From the NCBI RefSeq assembly GCF_015477765.1, contig NZ_JADLQQ010000014.1:62001-126000 (forward strand): a stretch of 64,000 bases of DNA. Reading direction: 5' to 3'. Both the position numbers and the translations under genes were made by a program. Positions 28,301-36,244 of this stretch are shown here, piece by piece. Below the pieces are notes generated by a model, which was not told the origin of the DNA, ran no database searches, and worked only from the letters and a program-made list of their open reading frames with translations. Position 1 is the first letter of the stretch; each line of letters begins with the position of its first letter. Origin of the DNA: Nocardia transvalensis. Lineage in GTDB: Bacteria; Actinomycetota; Actinomycetes; Mycobacteriales; Mycobacteriaceae.

Positions 28301-28945
28301 GGCGCGGGCCTCAGCATCTTGGCTGGCGGACTCTGACGCCTGCGCGGCCGCGATGAAGGCGTCCTTCACTCCGGTGACACCGACCGCGACCGCGGCGAAG
28401 CCCGCAGCGGCGGCGGTCGCCGCTGCCGGGAGCAGCGCGACGGTACCGGCCGCCTGGGCGGCAACCGCCATCAACGGGAACAACGCCCCGACGACCAGCC
28501 CGAGGATCGCTGCCTTCAACGCGCTGGCCGCGACGGAGGCGAACGTCATCGTCGACCCGAGCCCGGAGATCGACGCCCCGGCCGGAGACGCGCGACCACC
28601 GAGCTGCCCGAACAGCTGTGACAGCTGCTGTAACTGGGAGTGATCGGTATCGATGCGGACACCGATCCGGTGGCCACGAAACCGCGCGAGTTCGGCGTCG
28701 AGTCGGGCGGCGAACCCGGTCAGGTCCGGCGTGATTCGGACCCCGATGCCGACATCGCGCAGCGCGGCCAGACGAGCGCGCAGCTCAGCCGCGAACCCAT
28801 CCAGGTTCGGCAGCACCCGCACCGGCAACGTGACACGGACCCGGTCGAGCTGGGTGCGCAGCCGGGTGACGAAATCGCGCGCTAATTCGGGGTAGACGGT
28901 CAGCCGGGACGAGCCCGCCGAATAGGCTTGCGCCACACCGCTCAC
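25370..28945 (-). CDS. Tape measure protein with lytic transglycosylase domain
   Basis: 1191 residues. Long alpha-helical protein. Arg/Leu-rich repeats near the N-terminus (LRTQLDRVRVTLPVRVLP, then LRARLAALRDVG, then LDAELARFRGHRIGVRI) precede a hydrophobic segment near residues 140-185. Coiled coils (ARERLADSERQLADA) and further helices follow. A C-terminal soluble lytic transglycosylase-like domain at roughly 905-1000 shows YQMQTESGGD with its catalytic-type Glu, then GLMQV and NIVAAINY. The protein sets tail length and probably opens peptidoglycan during DNA entry. Confidence 0.92.
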   Translation of the reverse strand: MSGVAQAYSAGSSRLTVYPELARDFVTRLRTQLDRVRVTLPVRVLPNLDGFAAELRARLAALRDVGIGVRITPDLTGFAARLDAELARFRGHRIGVRIDTDHSQLQQLSQLFGQLGGRASPAGASISGLGSTMTFASVAASALKAAILGLVVGALFPLMAVAAQAAGTVALLPAAATAAAAGFAAVAVGVTGVKDAFIAAAQASESASQDAEARARSIAAAQRGEQQATRGVEQARKDLNRAYADASKRLRDLELQARGAALSEGDALLSIAEARRDRAQLQSTDPLDYARANQRVADAEQRLLEVRARRADIDEQVAKARTGVEGDDQVVAARERLADSERQLADARTALTDATTQVAPAQQAFERAMAKLSPAAADFVTKIRGLSAAWTSFRMAVQEPLFDGLGDSVVRLADSQLGRVQDGLAAIAATINAGIRRVLDDLATPETGDKLDKIFRNAEVAIGPLIDGVRDLAQGLLSLAGVGSEFLPGLSKSFADTMASFRAWAESPEGQQRFRDFLQRSLDALAKMWELAKSVGQALAVLVTSARPSGESMLDSLVRNLDRFSAWLASPEGRQAMASFWDDVRTTVTNLASLAVFLGRAAEKLYEFLDLVRDVTGINIMQGALFTLLEQLRKVPDALSTIRDWLAEHLPGALSSSVLDFAGFGDALDALRRRVTEIVAAIGAVWDGLRETMAAPINWVIEHVVNGGFKSAWNAIRTVVPLLPEWTADVPLIPVARRASGGPAEGRVSGPGSRTSDSIPALLSRDEHVWTAAEVDAVGGHAQMYRMRRAALAGQLPGFRDGGGVLGSIGDWVGDKLASVTARVREKVAELFVRPLREIASAIPDFGGGIGAVPRAVVDQVAESAIGVIGGRAATQPVDHPRSGPVLAAGEGVQRWREVALEALRRTNTSESYVDLLLYQMQTESGGDQYAINLWDSNAQRGTPSKGLMQVIDPTFHRYRDPTLSDDIYDPLANIVAAINYSKAAYPSLEAAWRGVGYDTGGIWPSGTLGWNASGKPEAVLTNEQWRWFREFIDSLAQPVPGQQKPGLDDPVRTGLDLGTWDTLGRKATDAFQSAGEAAWSGQLDDALAVIGAPNLLTGERARALDDYARAYQMFEATKAARAAGATDFQQLMDQVAPAPAPTDIPSPSAGPVSNVDNSVHITVQTRDVDEGFRRAQQIADLRSLQHIARR

Positions 28946-28956
28946 CGCCCTCTCGT

Positions 28957-29412
28957 CTACTGTGTGACCCCCAACCGGGTGAGAACGTCGCGGACCTGGT
29001 CACGGTCGCGTTGGGCGCGGGCCATCGCCTCCGCAGTGGTCGGGCGTGGTTCCGGCGGCAACGGCGCGGCCGGTCGGTCACCGAACACTGACGCGATCAC
29101 GCGGATCAATTCCTTGGTGATGTCGATCTGCCGCAGCATCAACAGCGCCGACAGGTCGTAATGCAACGGTGCAAGCGGTTGCGGCGCAGCGCCCTCGTCG
29201 ATCTCCTCGCGGGCGCGCCGCTCGCCGATGTCGGGGTCCATCAACAGAGCGGACTGGTAGTGCGACCACATCGGCAGCCGCCGCAGCAGGCGGACCAGCT
29301 GCGGCCACGGCCGCACGCCGCGGAAGTAGTCGAGCAGATCCCAGCTCCGCTCGAACAGGTCGGCCTCGATCTCCTCACCGAAGGATTCGATGAGGTGCAC
29401 GAGGCCGGTCAA
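28957..29412 (-). CDS. Tail assembly chaperone, downstream frame
   Basis: 151 residues if started at the TTG at 29412, but probably made mainly as a frameshift extension of the upstream gene. Acidic helical protein (SFGEEIEADLFERSWDLL, EMARAQ-like MARAQRDRDQVRDV). It sits between the first chaperone gene and the tape measure, as gpGT does in lambda-like tails. In the zero frame the upstream gene stops at 29409, and its codon before the stop is the slippery site. Confidence 0.8.
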   Translation of the reverse strand: MTGLVHLIESFGEEIEADLFERSWDLLDYFRGVRPWPQLVRLLRRLPMWSHYQSALLMDPDIGERRAREEIDEGAAPQPLAPLHYDLSALLMLRQIDITKELIRVIASVFGDRPAAPLPPEPRPTTAEAMARAQRDRDQVRDVLTRLGVTQ

Positions 29413-29810
29413 CCCCCCGGCAGCTCACCTACCTGGTTCGGATCGGGCAGCGCGTTGAAATGGGTGTTGATTGCCTCGAACAGTGGCCACAACACCTCGG
29501 CCGGTTCGTCTTTCACCACTGCCCACACCGCGTCGAACCCGTCCCCGCACAGTGCTTGGAACAACTCGCGGATTCGGCCGGCGGGCATCTGCTGCCCGTC
29601 CAGCAGCGCCGCCAGCGTGAGTACCTGCCACACCGTGTCCGGTTCATGGATCGGAGTCGGCGGGGTGGTGCCATCGAACAGATACGGCGGCTTGCGTTTC
29701 CGCTTGCGCTCGGCGCGGGCGTCATCACGCATCTGCACCCACCGCGAGGCCTGCTGACGCGGATTCTGGGTGCCGGACCGCTGGTTGCGGCGGCGAGACG
29801 ATGCAGACAC
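29409..29810 (-). CDS. Tail assembly chaperone, upstream frame
   Basis: 133 residues. Basic N-terminus (SSRRRNQRSG, RKRKRKPPY), then a helical part (VLTLAALLDGQQ, IRELFQALCG) ending ELPGG. It follows the major tail gene and precedes the tape measure, the canonical position of a tail assembly chaperone. The last two sense codons form a -1 slippery heptamer, so a fraction of ribosomes should continue into the 151-residue frame. Confidence 0.82.
   Translation of the reverse strand: MSASSRRRNQRSGTQNPRQQASRWVQMRDDARAERKRKRKPPYLFDGTTPPTPIHEPDTVWQVLTLAALLDGQQMPAGRIRELFQALCGDGFDAVWAVVKDEPAEVLWPLFEAINTHFNALPDPNQVGELPGG
29412..29418 (-). promoter_or_regulatory. Predicted -1 ribosomal frameshift heptamer
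   Basis: The mRNA reads G GGG GGT in the zero frame at 29418-29412, immediately before the TGA of the first chaperone gene. It fits X XXY YYZ, and a one-base backward slip enters exactly the frame of the second chaperone gene. Position and direction match the lambda G/GT paradigm. A downstream stimulatory structure was not analysed. Confidence 0.72.
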
Positions 29811-30538
29811 TAGGCAGCCTTCCCTTCTCCAGTCTTCGAACCGTTACCGGCGGGCGGCGAAGGCGATGGCGACGGTGGTGTGGCGACGGTGAATCCCATC
29901 GGGATCACAAGGTCGGCGACACCGGGACCGCACAACACATTGCGCAGCGAGTACCCGAGCTTGTCGTCGACGGTGGCCTTAACCGTGATCGGCCAGGAGG
30001 CGACCTGTTCCGGGTTCCACTGCTGCTGCCCGATCTCGGTGACACTGGCACGGGGCATGATCCGCAGCAGCCACTTCTCCCGCGCCCCGACACCGTCGAC
30101 GAACAAGAAGATCACCCGATAGTGAATCGTGTCCGGCGACACCGGCTCGTTCCAGCCCAACTCCTTGGTCACCGCATCGGCCTTCACATCGGCCAAGCTG
30201 CGACCGGACACCAGCTCCAGCACAGGACGTTTGAACTCCTGCGCGGTGAATCCGACACTCATGTCCCGTTTCACGATGTCCGACCGCGTCGGCTCCAACG
30301 CACCCCAGGACTCGGTTTCGGCCAGTTGCTGCTCCGGCCGGAACTGCGGGCCGTTGGACTTGTCGATCAACCCCAGCGACGAATACCCCTCCAGGGACTG
30401 GAAGGCCGCCGACGCGCCCGCGGTGAACGCCGCCGGGATCGCGACTGACATCGGCGCGACCAGCACCGCGCCCTTCAAAGGTTTGAGCAGCAGATCCTTG
30501 TTCCAGGAAGCGATCTGCTCGAATGTGGCTGCCGCCAT
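29810..30538 (-). CDS. Major tail protein
   Basis: 242 residues, beginning AAATFEQIASWNKDLLLKPL. It is a beta-rich protein with a Ser/Pro-rich C-terminal extension (TPPSPSPSPPAGNG) of the kind seen on siphophage tail-tube subunits. It lies upstream of the chaperone pair. Stop and start of adjacent genes touch at 29810. Confidence 0.82.
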   Translation of the reverse strand: MAAATFEQIASWNKDLLLKPLKGAVLVAPMSVAIPAAFTAGASAAFQSLEGYSSLGLIDKSNGPQFRPEQQLAETESWGALEPTRSDIVKRDMSVGFTAQEFKRPVLELVSGRSLADVKADAVTKELGWNEPVSPDTIHYRVIFLFVDGVGAREKWLLRIMPRASVTEIGQQQWNPEQVASWPITVKATVDDKLGYSLRNVLCGPGVADLVIPMGFTVATPPSPSPSPPAGNGSKTGEGKAA

Positions 30539-30570
30539 CGTTACTCCTCACACGAGGTCGAGCAACGCCT

Positions 30571-30599
30571 CGCCCGGCCCCGCAGCACGGGGCCGGGCG
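30571..30599. terminator. Stem-loop before the major tail gene
   Basis: Perfect 12-base G+C stem (30571-30582 with 30588-30599) and a 5-base loop between the Asp-Gln-Pro-rich gene and the major tail gene. It could be a partial terminator, or an RNA-stability element that sets major tail protein levels. Confidence 0.6.
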
Positions 30600-30625
30600 A
30601 AGCGAACGAAATCCTGTTGCCCGGA

Positions 30626-30982
30626 TTAGGAGGCGCTGGCCTGATCGGTGCCCGGCTCCGTGGGCTGCTCGGGCCCCGGCTCGCTCGGCTGGTCCGGCCC
30701 CGGCTGATCGGGAGTCTCCGGCTGATCCGGAGTGTCCGGCTGGTCGGGCTTGTCCGGCACGACATCGTCGAGTGCCTGGACGCGCTCCTTCAGCGCGGTG
30801 AAGTCCAGCGGCTCGCCGGTACCGATTTGATCCTCGAGCCGCTTGATCTCGGCGACGATCTCGCCGCGCGCCTTGTCGAGCTGAGCGACCAGAGCATTGA
30901 TGGTGTCCTGCTGCGTCATGAGCGATTTCCTTATCTCTTCGAGGTGATCACGGTTGGTGATCGTGATGTGCCACATGGACAT
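30626..30982 (-). CDS. Small phage protein with Asp/Gln/Pro-rich repeat tail
   Basis: 118 residues. Strong ribosome site AGGAAGGG eight bases before the ATG. The N-terminal half is a helix able to coil (INALVAQLDKARGEIVAEI); the C-terminal half is a repeat of DQP and EP units (PDTPDQPETPDQPGPDQP). Location between the connector genes and the major tail gene suggests a structural or assembly role. I do not recognise a named family. Confidence 0.7.
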   Translation of the reverse strand: MSMWHITITNRDHLEEIRKSLMTQQDTINALVAQLDKARGEIVAEIKRLEDQIGTGEPLDFTALKERVQALDDVVPDKPDQPDTPDQPETPDQPGPDQPSEPGPEQPTEPGTDQASAS

Positions 30983-31201
30983 ATGGCGGTCCCTTCCTGT
31001 GGGGAGTAGATGGGCGCGGTCGTGCCAACGCCTGGTTCCGAGACGTCAACCGTCATCGGCCGTACGCACTCGCGGGTTCAAGAACAATGCTGATCGCCGG
31101 AAATACCGGCGCGAGATAGTGGCGCAAGCCAGTAGCATTCGCGGCACTCTGATTTCATCCCAATCCCGTAGTCACGGCATCGAGCGTGAGGAGCGTGCCT
31201 C

Positions 31202-31513
31202 GTGACCGAACAACTGATCAACGTCGCCGCTTTGGAAAGTTTCGTGCGGACTGTGGCCGGTCCCAACGGGGTTGGCCGAGACGAACTCAAAGAACTAATC
31301 CGCGAGGTACTTGCCGAGTGCGCTGTCGACACGCAGCCCTATTCGTACAGCACCGAATCAGCGCAGGCCGCGACAGGTTTGTCGAAGTGGCGGATCAATG
31401 AACTGATCCGCACTGACCAGATCGCGGTTCGGCAGGAGGGCGCCAAGAACCTAATCGTAGGTTCCAGCCTGCGCCGATACATCGACTCGCTTCCAGCTCG
31501 AGGAACTGGGTGA
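31202..31513 (+). CDS. Helix-turn-helix protein on the opposite strand of the structural module
   Basis: 103 residues, GTG start with GGAG about eight bases upstream. The C-terminal half is a MerR/excisionase-like winged helix (AQAATGLSKWRINELIRTDQI, in which the recognition helix should lie, then AVRQEGAKNLI and SLRRYIDSL). It stands alone on the plus strand between the small repeat-tailed gene and the connector genes, with about 200 bases of upstream space for its own promoter. It may be a moron that regulates lysogeny, an excisionase, or a repressor expressed independently of the late genes. Confidence 0.75.
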   Translation: MTEQLINVAALESFVRTVAGPNGVGRDELKELIREVLAECAVDTQPYSYSTESAQAATGLSKWRINELIRTDQIAVRQEGAKNLIVGSSLRRYIDSLPARGTG

Positions 31514-31549
31514 GATTCCTCTGCGGTGTCCCGGCACCCCCGAAACACG

Positions 31550-31912
31550 TCATGGACGAATGGACAGTTGGTAGACGGCAGTTTGCCTGTGTTCGCTGGG
31601 ATCAGCTGGCAGCGTGTCCTGACCAGCACTGATCTCGCGAGCGGCATCGATCAGAACGGTGCCGACAAGGGTGCATCCCGATTCCGTGATGCGATGGCGG
31701 CAAGCTTCTTTCAGTCGTTCGGCCTGTTCATCGGTAGCCGCGTAGTTGTCGACGCGGACGATGGGCCGATCCGTAATGCCGTCCTCGCTGCCGCCGATAC
31801 GGCGGACCACGTTGTAGGGCAACGGTTGTCCGGCGTGCCTGGTCTTCACGGTAGGCGCAATAGGCGACAGCAGCCCGATCAGCACCTCATGCACGTTCGG
31901 GTAGGTTGGCAT
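31550..31912 (-). CDS. Phage tail terminator or head-tail connector
   Basis: 120 residues from the ATG at 31912, which overlaps the upstream stop as TGATG. A small alpha/beta protein starting MPTYPNVHEVLIGLL, with YNVVRRIGG and ending VYQLSIRP. It is the last of the connector block before the tail tube, where tail-terminator proteins are found. Assigned by position. Confidence 0.65.
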   Translation of the reverse strand: MPTYPNVHEVLIGLLSPIAPTVKTRHAGQPLPYNVVRRIGGSEDGITDRPIVRVDNYAATDEQAERLKEACRHRITESGCTLVGTVLIDAAREISAGQDTLPADPSEHRQTAVYQLSIRP

Positions 31913-32208
31913 CACAGCTCCTCGATCACGTGGAGGAAGTCGGCCATGACGTGTTCGGCGGCGTTGTATCGGGTGCCGTGTTCGCGGTAGCGCGCGTAGT
32001 GGCCGTACGCGTACACGACTCCGTACTGGCGGCCCTCGCCCGGATCGACGTAGCCGACGACGTGGGTGGCGTTGAATCCCGTGCGGCGACGCGACCGGGT
32101 GCGCCAGTAGTCCGCGCCGAGGTCGACGACCTCCTGGAGCATCCGGCGCGCGTCCTCGCCGGTGCCGATCGCGAGTTCGAATTCGTTGCCGGTCGCGTCG
32201 TATTCCAT
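31912..32208 (-). CDS. HK97 gp10-like neck protein
   Basis: 98 residues. Contains YGVVYAYGHYARYREHGTRYN, an arrangement typical of gp10-like neck/tail-completion proteins in which a tyrosine- and glycine-rich segment precedes a C-terminal helix (AEHVMADFLHVIEEL). Second to last of the connector block. Confidence 0.7.
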   Translation of the reverse strand: MEYDATGNEFELAIGTGEDARRMLQEVVDLGADYWRTRSRRRTGFNATHVVGYVDPGEGRQYGVVYAYGHYARYREHGTRYNAAEHVMADFLHVIEEL

Positions 32209-32226
32209 GAATCGTGGTGTCCTGGT

Positions 32227-32583
32227 TCAGAATCCGTGCGCGATGCGGAACCGCACGCCGGGGCTCCAGCCGGTGAACGAGTTCCGGGGGATGAGGATGT
32301 CGCCGACGATGCGGAACGGTCGCCCATTGACCTTCACCCGGTCGGCGAAGCGCACATCGGATCCGGCCGGGGCGGTGACTTGAGCTGTGATTTCGATGAT
32401 TTCGCCATCGACGTAGATCTCCGTGGTGATCCAGGAAATCGCGCACGGGCCGATGGAGTGGCTGGGGCGGGCGTAGCGGTCGAGCAGACGGCCGTCGGCG
32501 TCGCGCAGATCGCCGTAGGCGTCGGGGGTGCCCTCGCGGTAGATCTCGAGCATCACCCCGTGCGGGTAGGCCGGGCTGGTCAT
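32227..32583 (-). CDS. Phage head-tail stopper
   Basis: 118 residues from the ATG at 32583, which overlaps the upstream stop. Beta-rich (VMLEIYREGTPDAYGD, WITTEIYVDGEIIEIT, NGRPFRIVGDILIP). Small size, beta content and place between the adaptor and the neck protein fit a head-completion stopper. No decisive motif. Confidence 0.62.
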   Translation of the reverse strand: MTSPAYPHGVMLEIYREGTPDAYGDLRDADGRLLDRYARPSHSIGPCAISWITTEIYVDGEIIEITAQVTAPAGSDVRFADRVKVNGRPFRIVGDILIPRNSFTGWSPGVRFRIAHGF

Positions 32584-32981
32584 CAGCAGATCAACGGTCG
32601 TCCGCTGGCCAATCCGGCGTTGCGCAGCATGAGATGGGCTTCGTGGCAGAGCCGCTCGCGGGCGCGCTGCAGCTGCTCGGGGTCGGGCAGGCTGTAGGAG
32701 ACGGAGCCGCCGTCGGCGGATTGGCTGGCCACCGCCGGTTTCAGACCGGCCGCAGGGCCGATCCCGGCGTCCACCCACGAGGCCACCTGTACGCAGGTCG
32801 CCTCCCGCAGCGCCTGGCGCAGGTCCGGGTCGCTCGGCAGGCCCGCCGGGGTGATGTCGTACAGGTCGTTGCTGGTGACGTCGCGGACCAGCATCGAGGC
32901 CGAACGGATCAGCGCGGCGGCGTTGTCGGGCACCGGCGTGAGGAAGGCCGCGAGATCGTCGGGGCTGGCGTAGATCAGCAT
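32583..32981 (-). CDS. Phage head-tail adaptor
   Basis: 132 residues, alpha-helical: it begins MLIYASPDDLAAFL and continues with LIRSASMLVRDVTSNDLY and LREATCVQVASWVDAG, the pattern of gp6/gp15-type adaptors that dock under the portal. It directly follows the coat gene and overlaps it by one base. Confidence 0.75.
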   Translation of the reverse strand: MLIYASPDDLAAFLTPVPDNAAALIRSASMLVRDVTSNDLYDITPAGLPSDPDLRQALREATCVQVASWVDAGIGPAAGLKPAVASQSADGGSVSYSLPDPEQLQRARERLCHEAHLMLRNAGLASGRPLIC

Positions 32982-34003
32982 TACGCGGCCGCCTTCTCCG
33001 CAGGTGCCGTCGCGTCCTTGCCGCCAGCGGCTTTGCCGCCCGACGGCTTGGTGTCAGGGGTGGTGGGTGTCGCGGGGGCGGCGGCGTTGGAGCCTTTGAG
33101 CAGCACGGCGCGCTGGGGGTCGAGGCAGGTGACGCCGTAGAGGGTGTCCACAGAGATCACGGTGGTCTTGTGCCGGATGTCGTAGTCCATCGCCACCCGC
33201 ATCGACAGGCCCTTGTACTGCACGGCGAACACGTCGGCGCCGGGCGGCAACTCCAACGGGGCCGAAGCGAACGCGAAGGCCGTGGAGTGAAACGCGACGC
33301 CTACTTCGGTGGTCGGCTCACCGGGGGCCGGGGTGGGGGCGGGCTGGCGAACGTTCTGGGTCCAGAAGGCGTCGAAGCCGACGATCTGCTGACCGATCGA
33401 GCCTTGCCGCAGCGCGGCGGTCGAGTCGCTCTTGTCGGCGTGCAGCAGCAGCGGTTTGCCCAGCCAGCGGGCCTTGGTGGTCGGGCCGATGACCGCGCGA
33501 CGGCCGGCTGCGGGCACGTTGTTGATGTCGAGGATGCGCCCGGCCTCGATGAGATTCTCCGGGTTCTCCCACAACCGGCCGGTGCCGCCTTCCATCGGCC
33601 CAGCCCCACACTCCTGAGTAACCTTGGCGCGCAGCGACAACAGATCCCGGTCGACTTTCTGGCTGATCGCCTCCATCGCCGGGCGCAGGACTTGTTCGTC
33701 GAAATCGTCGATGTCGAGGGTCAGCTCCTCGGTGGTGACCTCGACCGAGACGTCGGCGATGGTGTCGAGGACGACCGGGATCTTCTTCTCGGTGGCGTCC
33801 TGGATCTCGATACCGCGGGTGCGGTCGAAGGTTTTGGCTTCGAAGCGGGGCGGGCTTTTGACGTTGACGGTGTTGCCGACCTTCTGCGGCCCGAAGTCGC
33901 TGGAGATGTCGCGGTACACCAGCGGCAGCATCACGGTCAGCTCGTACAGGTTGGCCAGGCTGCGGCGTGCCAGGACATCAGGGGTGAGGAACTTGTTGGG
34001 CAC
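32981..34003 (-). CDS. Major capsid protein, P22-like coat
   Basis: 340 residues. Begins MPNKFLTPDVLARRSLANL and contains PLVYRDISSDFG, GNTVNVKSPPRF, and VLDTIADVSVEVTTEELTL, the typical opening of P22-type coat proteins of actinobacterial siphophages. The last 40 residues are an Ala/Pro/Lys-rich extension. It follows the scaffold gene. Major structural subunit of the head. Confidence 0.88.
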   Translation of the reverse strand: MPNKFLTPDVLARRSLANLYELTVMLPLVYRDISSDFGPQKVGNTVNVKSPPRFEAKTFDRTRGIEIQDATEKKIPVVLDTIADVSVEVTTEELTLDIDDFDEQVLRPAMEAISQKVDRDLLSLRAKVTQECGAGPMEGGTGRLWENPENLIEAGRILDINNVPAAGRRAVIGPTTKARWLGKPLLLHADKSDSTAALRQGSIGQQIVGFDAFWTQNVRQPAPTPAPGEPTTEVGVAFHSTAFAFASAPLELPPGADVFAVQYKGLSMRVAMDYDIRHKTTVISVDTLYGVTCLDPQRAVLLKGSNAAAPATPTTPDTKPSGGKAAGGKDATAPAEKAAA

Positions 34004-34015
34004 AACAGCCTCCTG

Positions 34016-34672
34016 TTAGGTGCGGGAGTTGGCGATGGAGTCACGGACCTTGCGACGCAGGGCCTCGATGTCCTCGTCGTCATCGGTGGCCGGTGGGCTG
34101 GCGGTGCCCGCGCTGAAGTCACCACCAGACCGCGCGACCGCCGCAGCACCGGCAAGCTTCGGATTGGCGGCGATCGCGTCGGCGACGAGGGAATCGACGC
34201 GGGTACTGAAATCAGGTGCATCCGGGTCGAGTTCGTCCAGCGCCCCGGTGCCGCGCAGGTACGGGACGAGAAGCTTATGATCGCCCTGGTGGGTGTCGGC
34301 GGCCGTGGTGATGGCGTCTTTGACCCGGTAGTCGCGTAGCTTGCGGTCCGAGGCGGTGGCACGTTCGGTGAGTTCGGCAATGACCTGCTCCGGGTCGGTG
34401 TTCTCATCGGCCACCAAGCCGAGCGCGCGGCCGATCTCCTGCACCACCGCCTCCCGGGCCTGATCGGCGCGGACGTCGGTCTCAGCGCGGGCCTGCTCGA
34501 GATCGCGGCGCAGGTCGGCGATCATCTCCGACAACCGCACCGGATCGCGATCGTCGTGCTCGGCGGAGGCCGGATTGGGTGTCGATGCTGCTGGGGACGG
34601 TTCCGAGGGAAGTGGTGGCGGCGGAGCACTTTCGGGCTCGCTGGGTGGAGTCGGTGGCGTGGGATCGGACAT
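34016..34672 (-). CDS. Capsid scaffolding protein
   Basis: 218 residues. Pro/Ser/Glu-rich N-terminus (PTPPTPPSEPESAPPPP), a central coiled coil (LRRDLEQARAETDVRADQ) and a small basic C-terminal end (EALRRKVRDSIANSRT) that resembles the coat-binding hook of scaffolds. It lies between portal and coat genes. Confidence 0.82.
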   Translation of the reverse strand: MSDPTPPTPPSEPESAPPPPLPSEPSPAASTPNPASAEHDDRDPVRLSEMIADLRRDLEQARAETDVRADQAREAVVQEIGRALGLVADENTDPEQVIAELTERATASDRKLRDYRVKDAITTAADTHQGDHKLLVPYLRGTGALDELDPDAPDFSTRVDSLVADAIAANPKLAGAAAVARSGGDFSAGTASPPATDDDEDIEALRRKVRDSIANSRT

Positions 34673-34687
34673 CGTTTCCTACTTCCT

Positions 34688-36244
34688 TCATCTGGTGATG
34701 TCGGCAGGCCGAAACGGCCGCGCGGATTCCTCTCGGGCGCGTTGCTGAACTTCTGCCTCGATGCGGGCGACTTCGTCGTTGACGTCGTCGCCGGACCAGT
34801 TCGGATTGCGTTCGCGCACAGCCTGTTCGGTGGAGATCAGATCGGCCGTTTTGAGGACAGCGAGCCGGTTGGCGGTTTCCAAGGGTGGTTGCTGGGTGCG
34901 GACCGGCCACCGGACCTCGGGGTGGGCCTTGAGTTCGATCGCGCTGCCGAAGTGGACGCGGTCGAGTTCGGTGATCACGCGGGCGAACGGGGTCAGCTCG
35001 GCTTTCCAGTAGTTGATCTTCTTCTCGCGGGTGCGTTCCGACAGCCGGTCGCGGGCGTTGACCTCGGTGGCGGTCAGGGTTCCGGCGATCCGGTCGTCGC
35101 CGAAGGTGCTGGCCGAGTGGCCCGCGCCGCGCAGGATCACCCCCGTCAGCTCCAGCGCGGTTTCGCGGTGCTCCTGCCAGCGGATGGCGAACTGCTGCGG
35201 GATGATCGGCGGTTGCCCGTCCTTGAGACTGCCCAGCGAACCACCGGGCAGCGGCGTGAAGATCGCCTGATCCGGGTCGAACACCGCTCCCGCGCCGGGG
35301 CCTCGGGACTGGGTGACCTGCCTGTCGACGAACAGTCTCGCTTTCGCCAGTTCCACGTCCCGCATCCACGCCGAATAGGTTTCGTCGAGTGCGTCCAGGA
35401 ACTTCTCCTGCCCGTCGAAGTCCGATCGGCCCAGCGACGCGAGACCAGGGGTGCGGCGCCAGGCGCGGTTCGGTTTCATGTTCGGCACGTAGCGGGCAGT
35501 CAGATCGGTGATGCCGGTGGGGATCGCGGAACGGGAATCGACCAGGGGCGCAGCCCATTCCGTGGCGGGGTGCTCGGCCAGCGGGCGGCGGCGGCCGAGC
35601 CGGTCGCGGCCGCCGACGTACAGGCCGTGCTCGATGCGACCGGGGGCGTGGTGTTCCAGGTGTCGCCACACCACGCCCGCGCGGGTGTCCTCGGCGACGA
35701 CTTGCCAAAAGGTCACGGCGACCAGGCGGCCGTAATGCCAGTACGGGACGGCCGCGTCGGCAGGCATGTGGCCGAGCACCACGTGATCGCCGACACTGCG
35801 GTCCCACCAAGCACGCAGGTACACCCCGCCGAGAACGGAAGCGAGTTCCCCGGCTTCGAGGAGAGTGGCGGCGGTGTCGGCCCCACCGAGCAGCAGCTCC
35901 AGCCGCGCCTGGGCGGCGGCACGGTCGCCGCGCGCGTCGCCGTCACCGATGACGAACCGGGGCGGCTGGGCGAACACCATGTCGGCGCTGCCACGGGCGA
36001 TATCAGAGGCGAGCGGGGCGTGTAGGCGGGTGACCGCTTGCGGGTCGGGGCGGCCCCAGAAGAAGCGGACGATGCGGCCGACGAGTCCACCGGCGAATTG
36101 GGCGGGCCGGTAAGCGGGATAGCGGCGGTAGATGTCGGACAGGCGGTCGGTGTCGTTGGCGTACCAGGCATCCCAAATTGCCATCTGTTTGTGGGCGCGG
36201 TCGAAGGGTGGTGGCGGCCAAGGGATGTCGGTGTCAGGCAGCAT
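34688..36244 (-). CDS. Portal protein
   Basis: 518 residues, SPP1 gp6-like. Features include IWDAWYANDTDRLSDIYRRY near the N-terminus, SADMVFAQPPRFVIGDG, GGVYLRAWWDRSVGDHVV and the C-terminal helices with ATEVNARDRLSERTREKK. It overlaps the terminase gene by 11 bases. It forms the DNA entry channel of the head. Confidence 0.87.
   Translation of the reverse strand: MLPDTDIPWPPPPFDRAHKQMAIWDAWYANDTDRLSDIYRRYPAYRPAQFAGGLVGRIVRFFWGRPDPQAVTRLHAPLASDIARGSADMVFAQPPRFVIGDGDARGDRAAAQARLELLLGGADTAATLLEAGELASVLGGVYLRAWWDRSVGDHVVLGHMPADAAVPYWHYGRLVAVTFWQVVAEDTRAGVVWRHLEHHAPGRIEHGLYVGGRDRLGRRRPLAEHPATEWAAPLVDSRSAIPTGITDLTARYVPNMKPNRAWRRTPGLASLGRSDFDGQEKFLDALDETYSAWMRDVELAKARLFVDRQVTQSRGPGAGAVFDPDQAIFTPLPGGSLGSLKDGQPPIIPQQFAIRWQEHRETALELTGVILRGAGHSASTFGDDRIAGTLTATEVNARDRLSERTREKKINYWKAELTPFARVITELDRVHFGSAIELKAHPEVRWPVRTQQPPLETANRLAVLKTADLISTEQAVRERNPNWSGDDVNDEVARIEAEVQQRAREESARPFRPADITR

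Noticed and set aside
34482..35810. 442-codon minus-strand frame in the portal gene
   Set aside because: Out-of-frame portal sequence, Arg-rich. The true scaffold and portal frames cover it.
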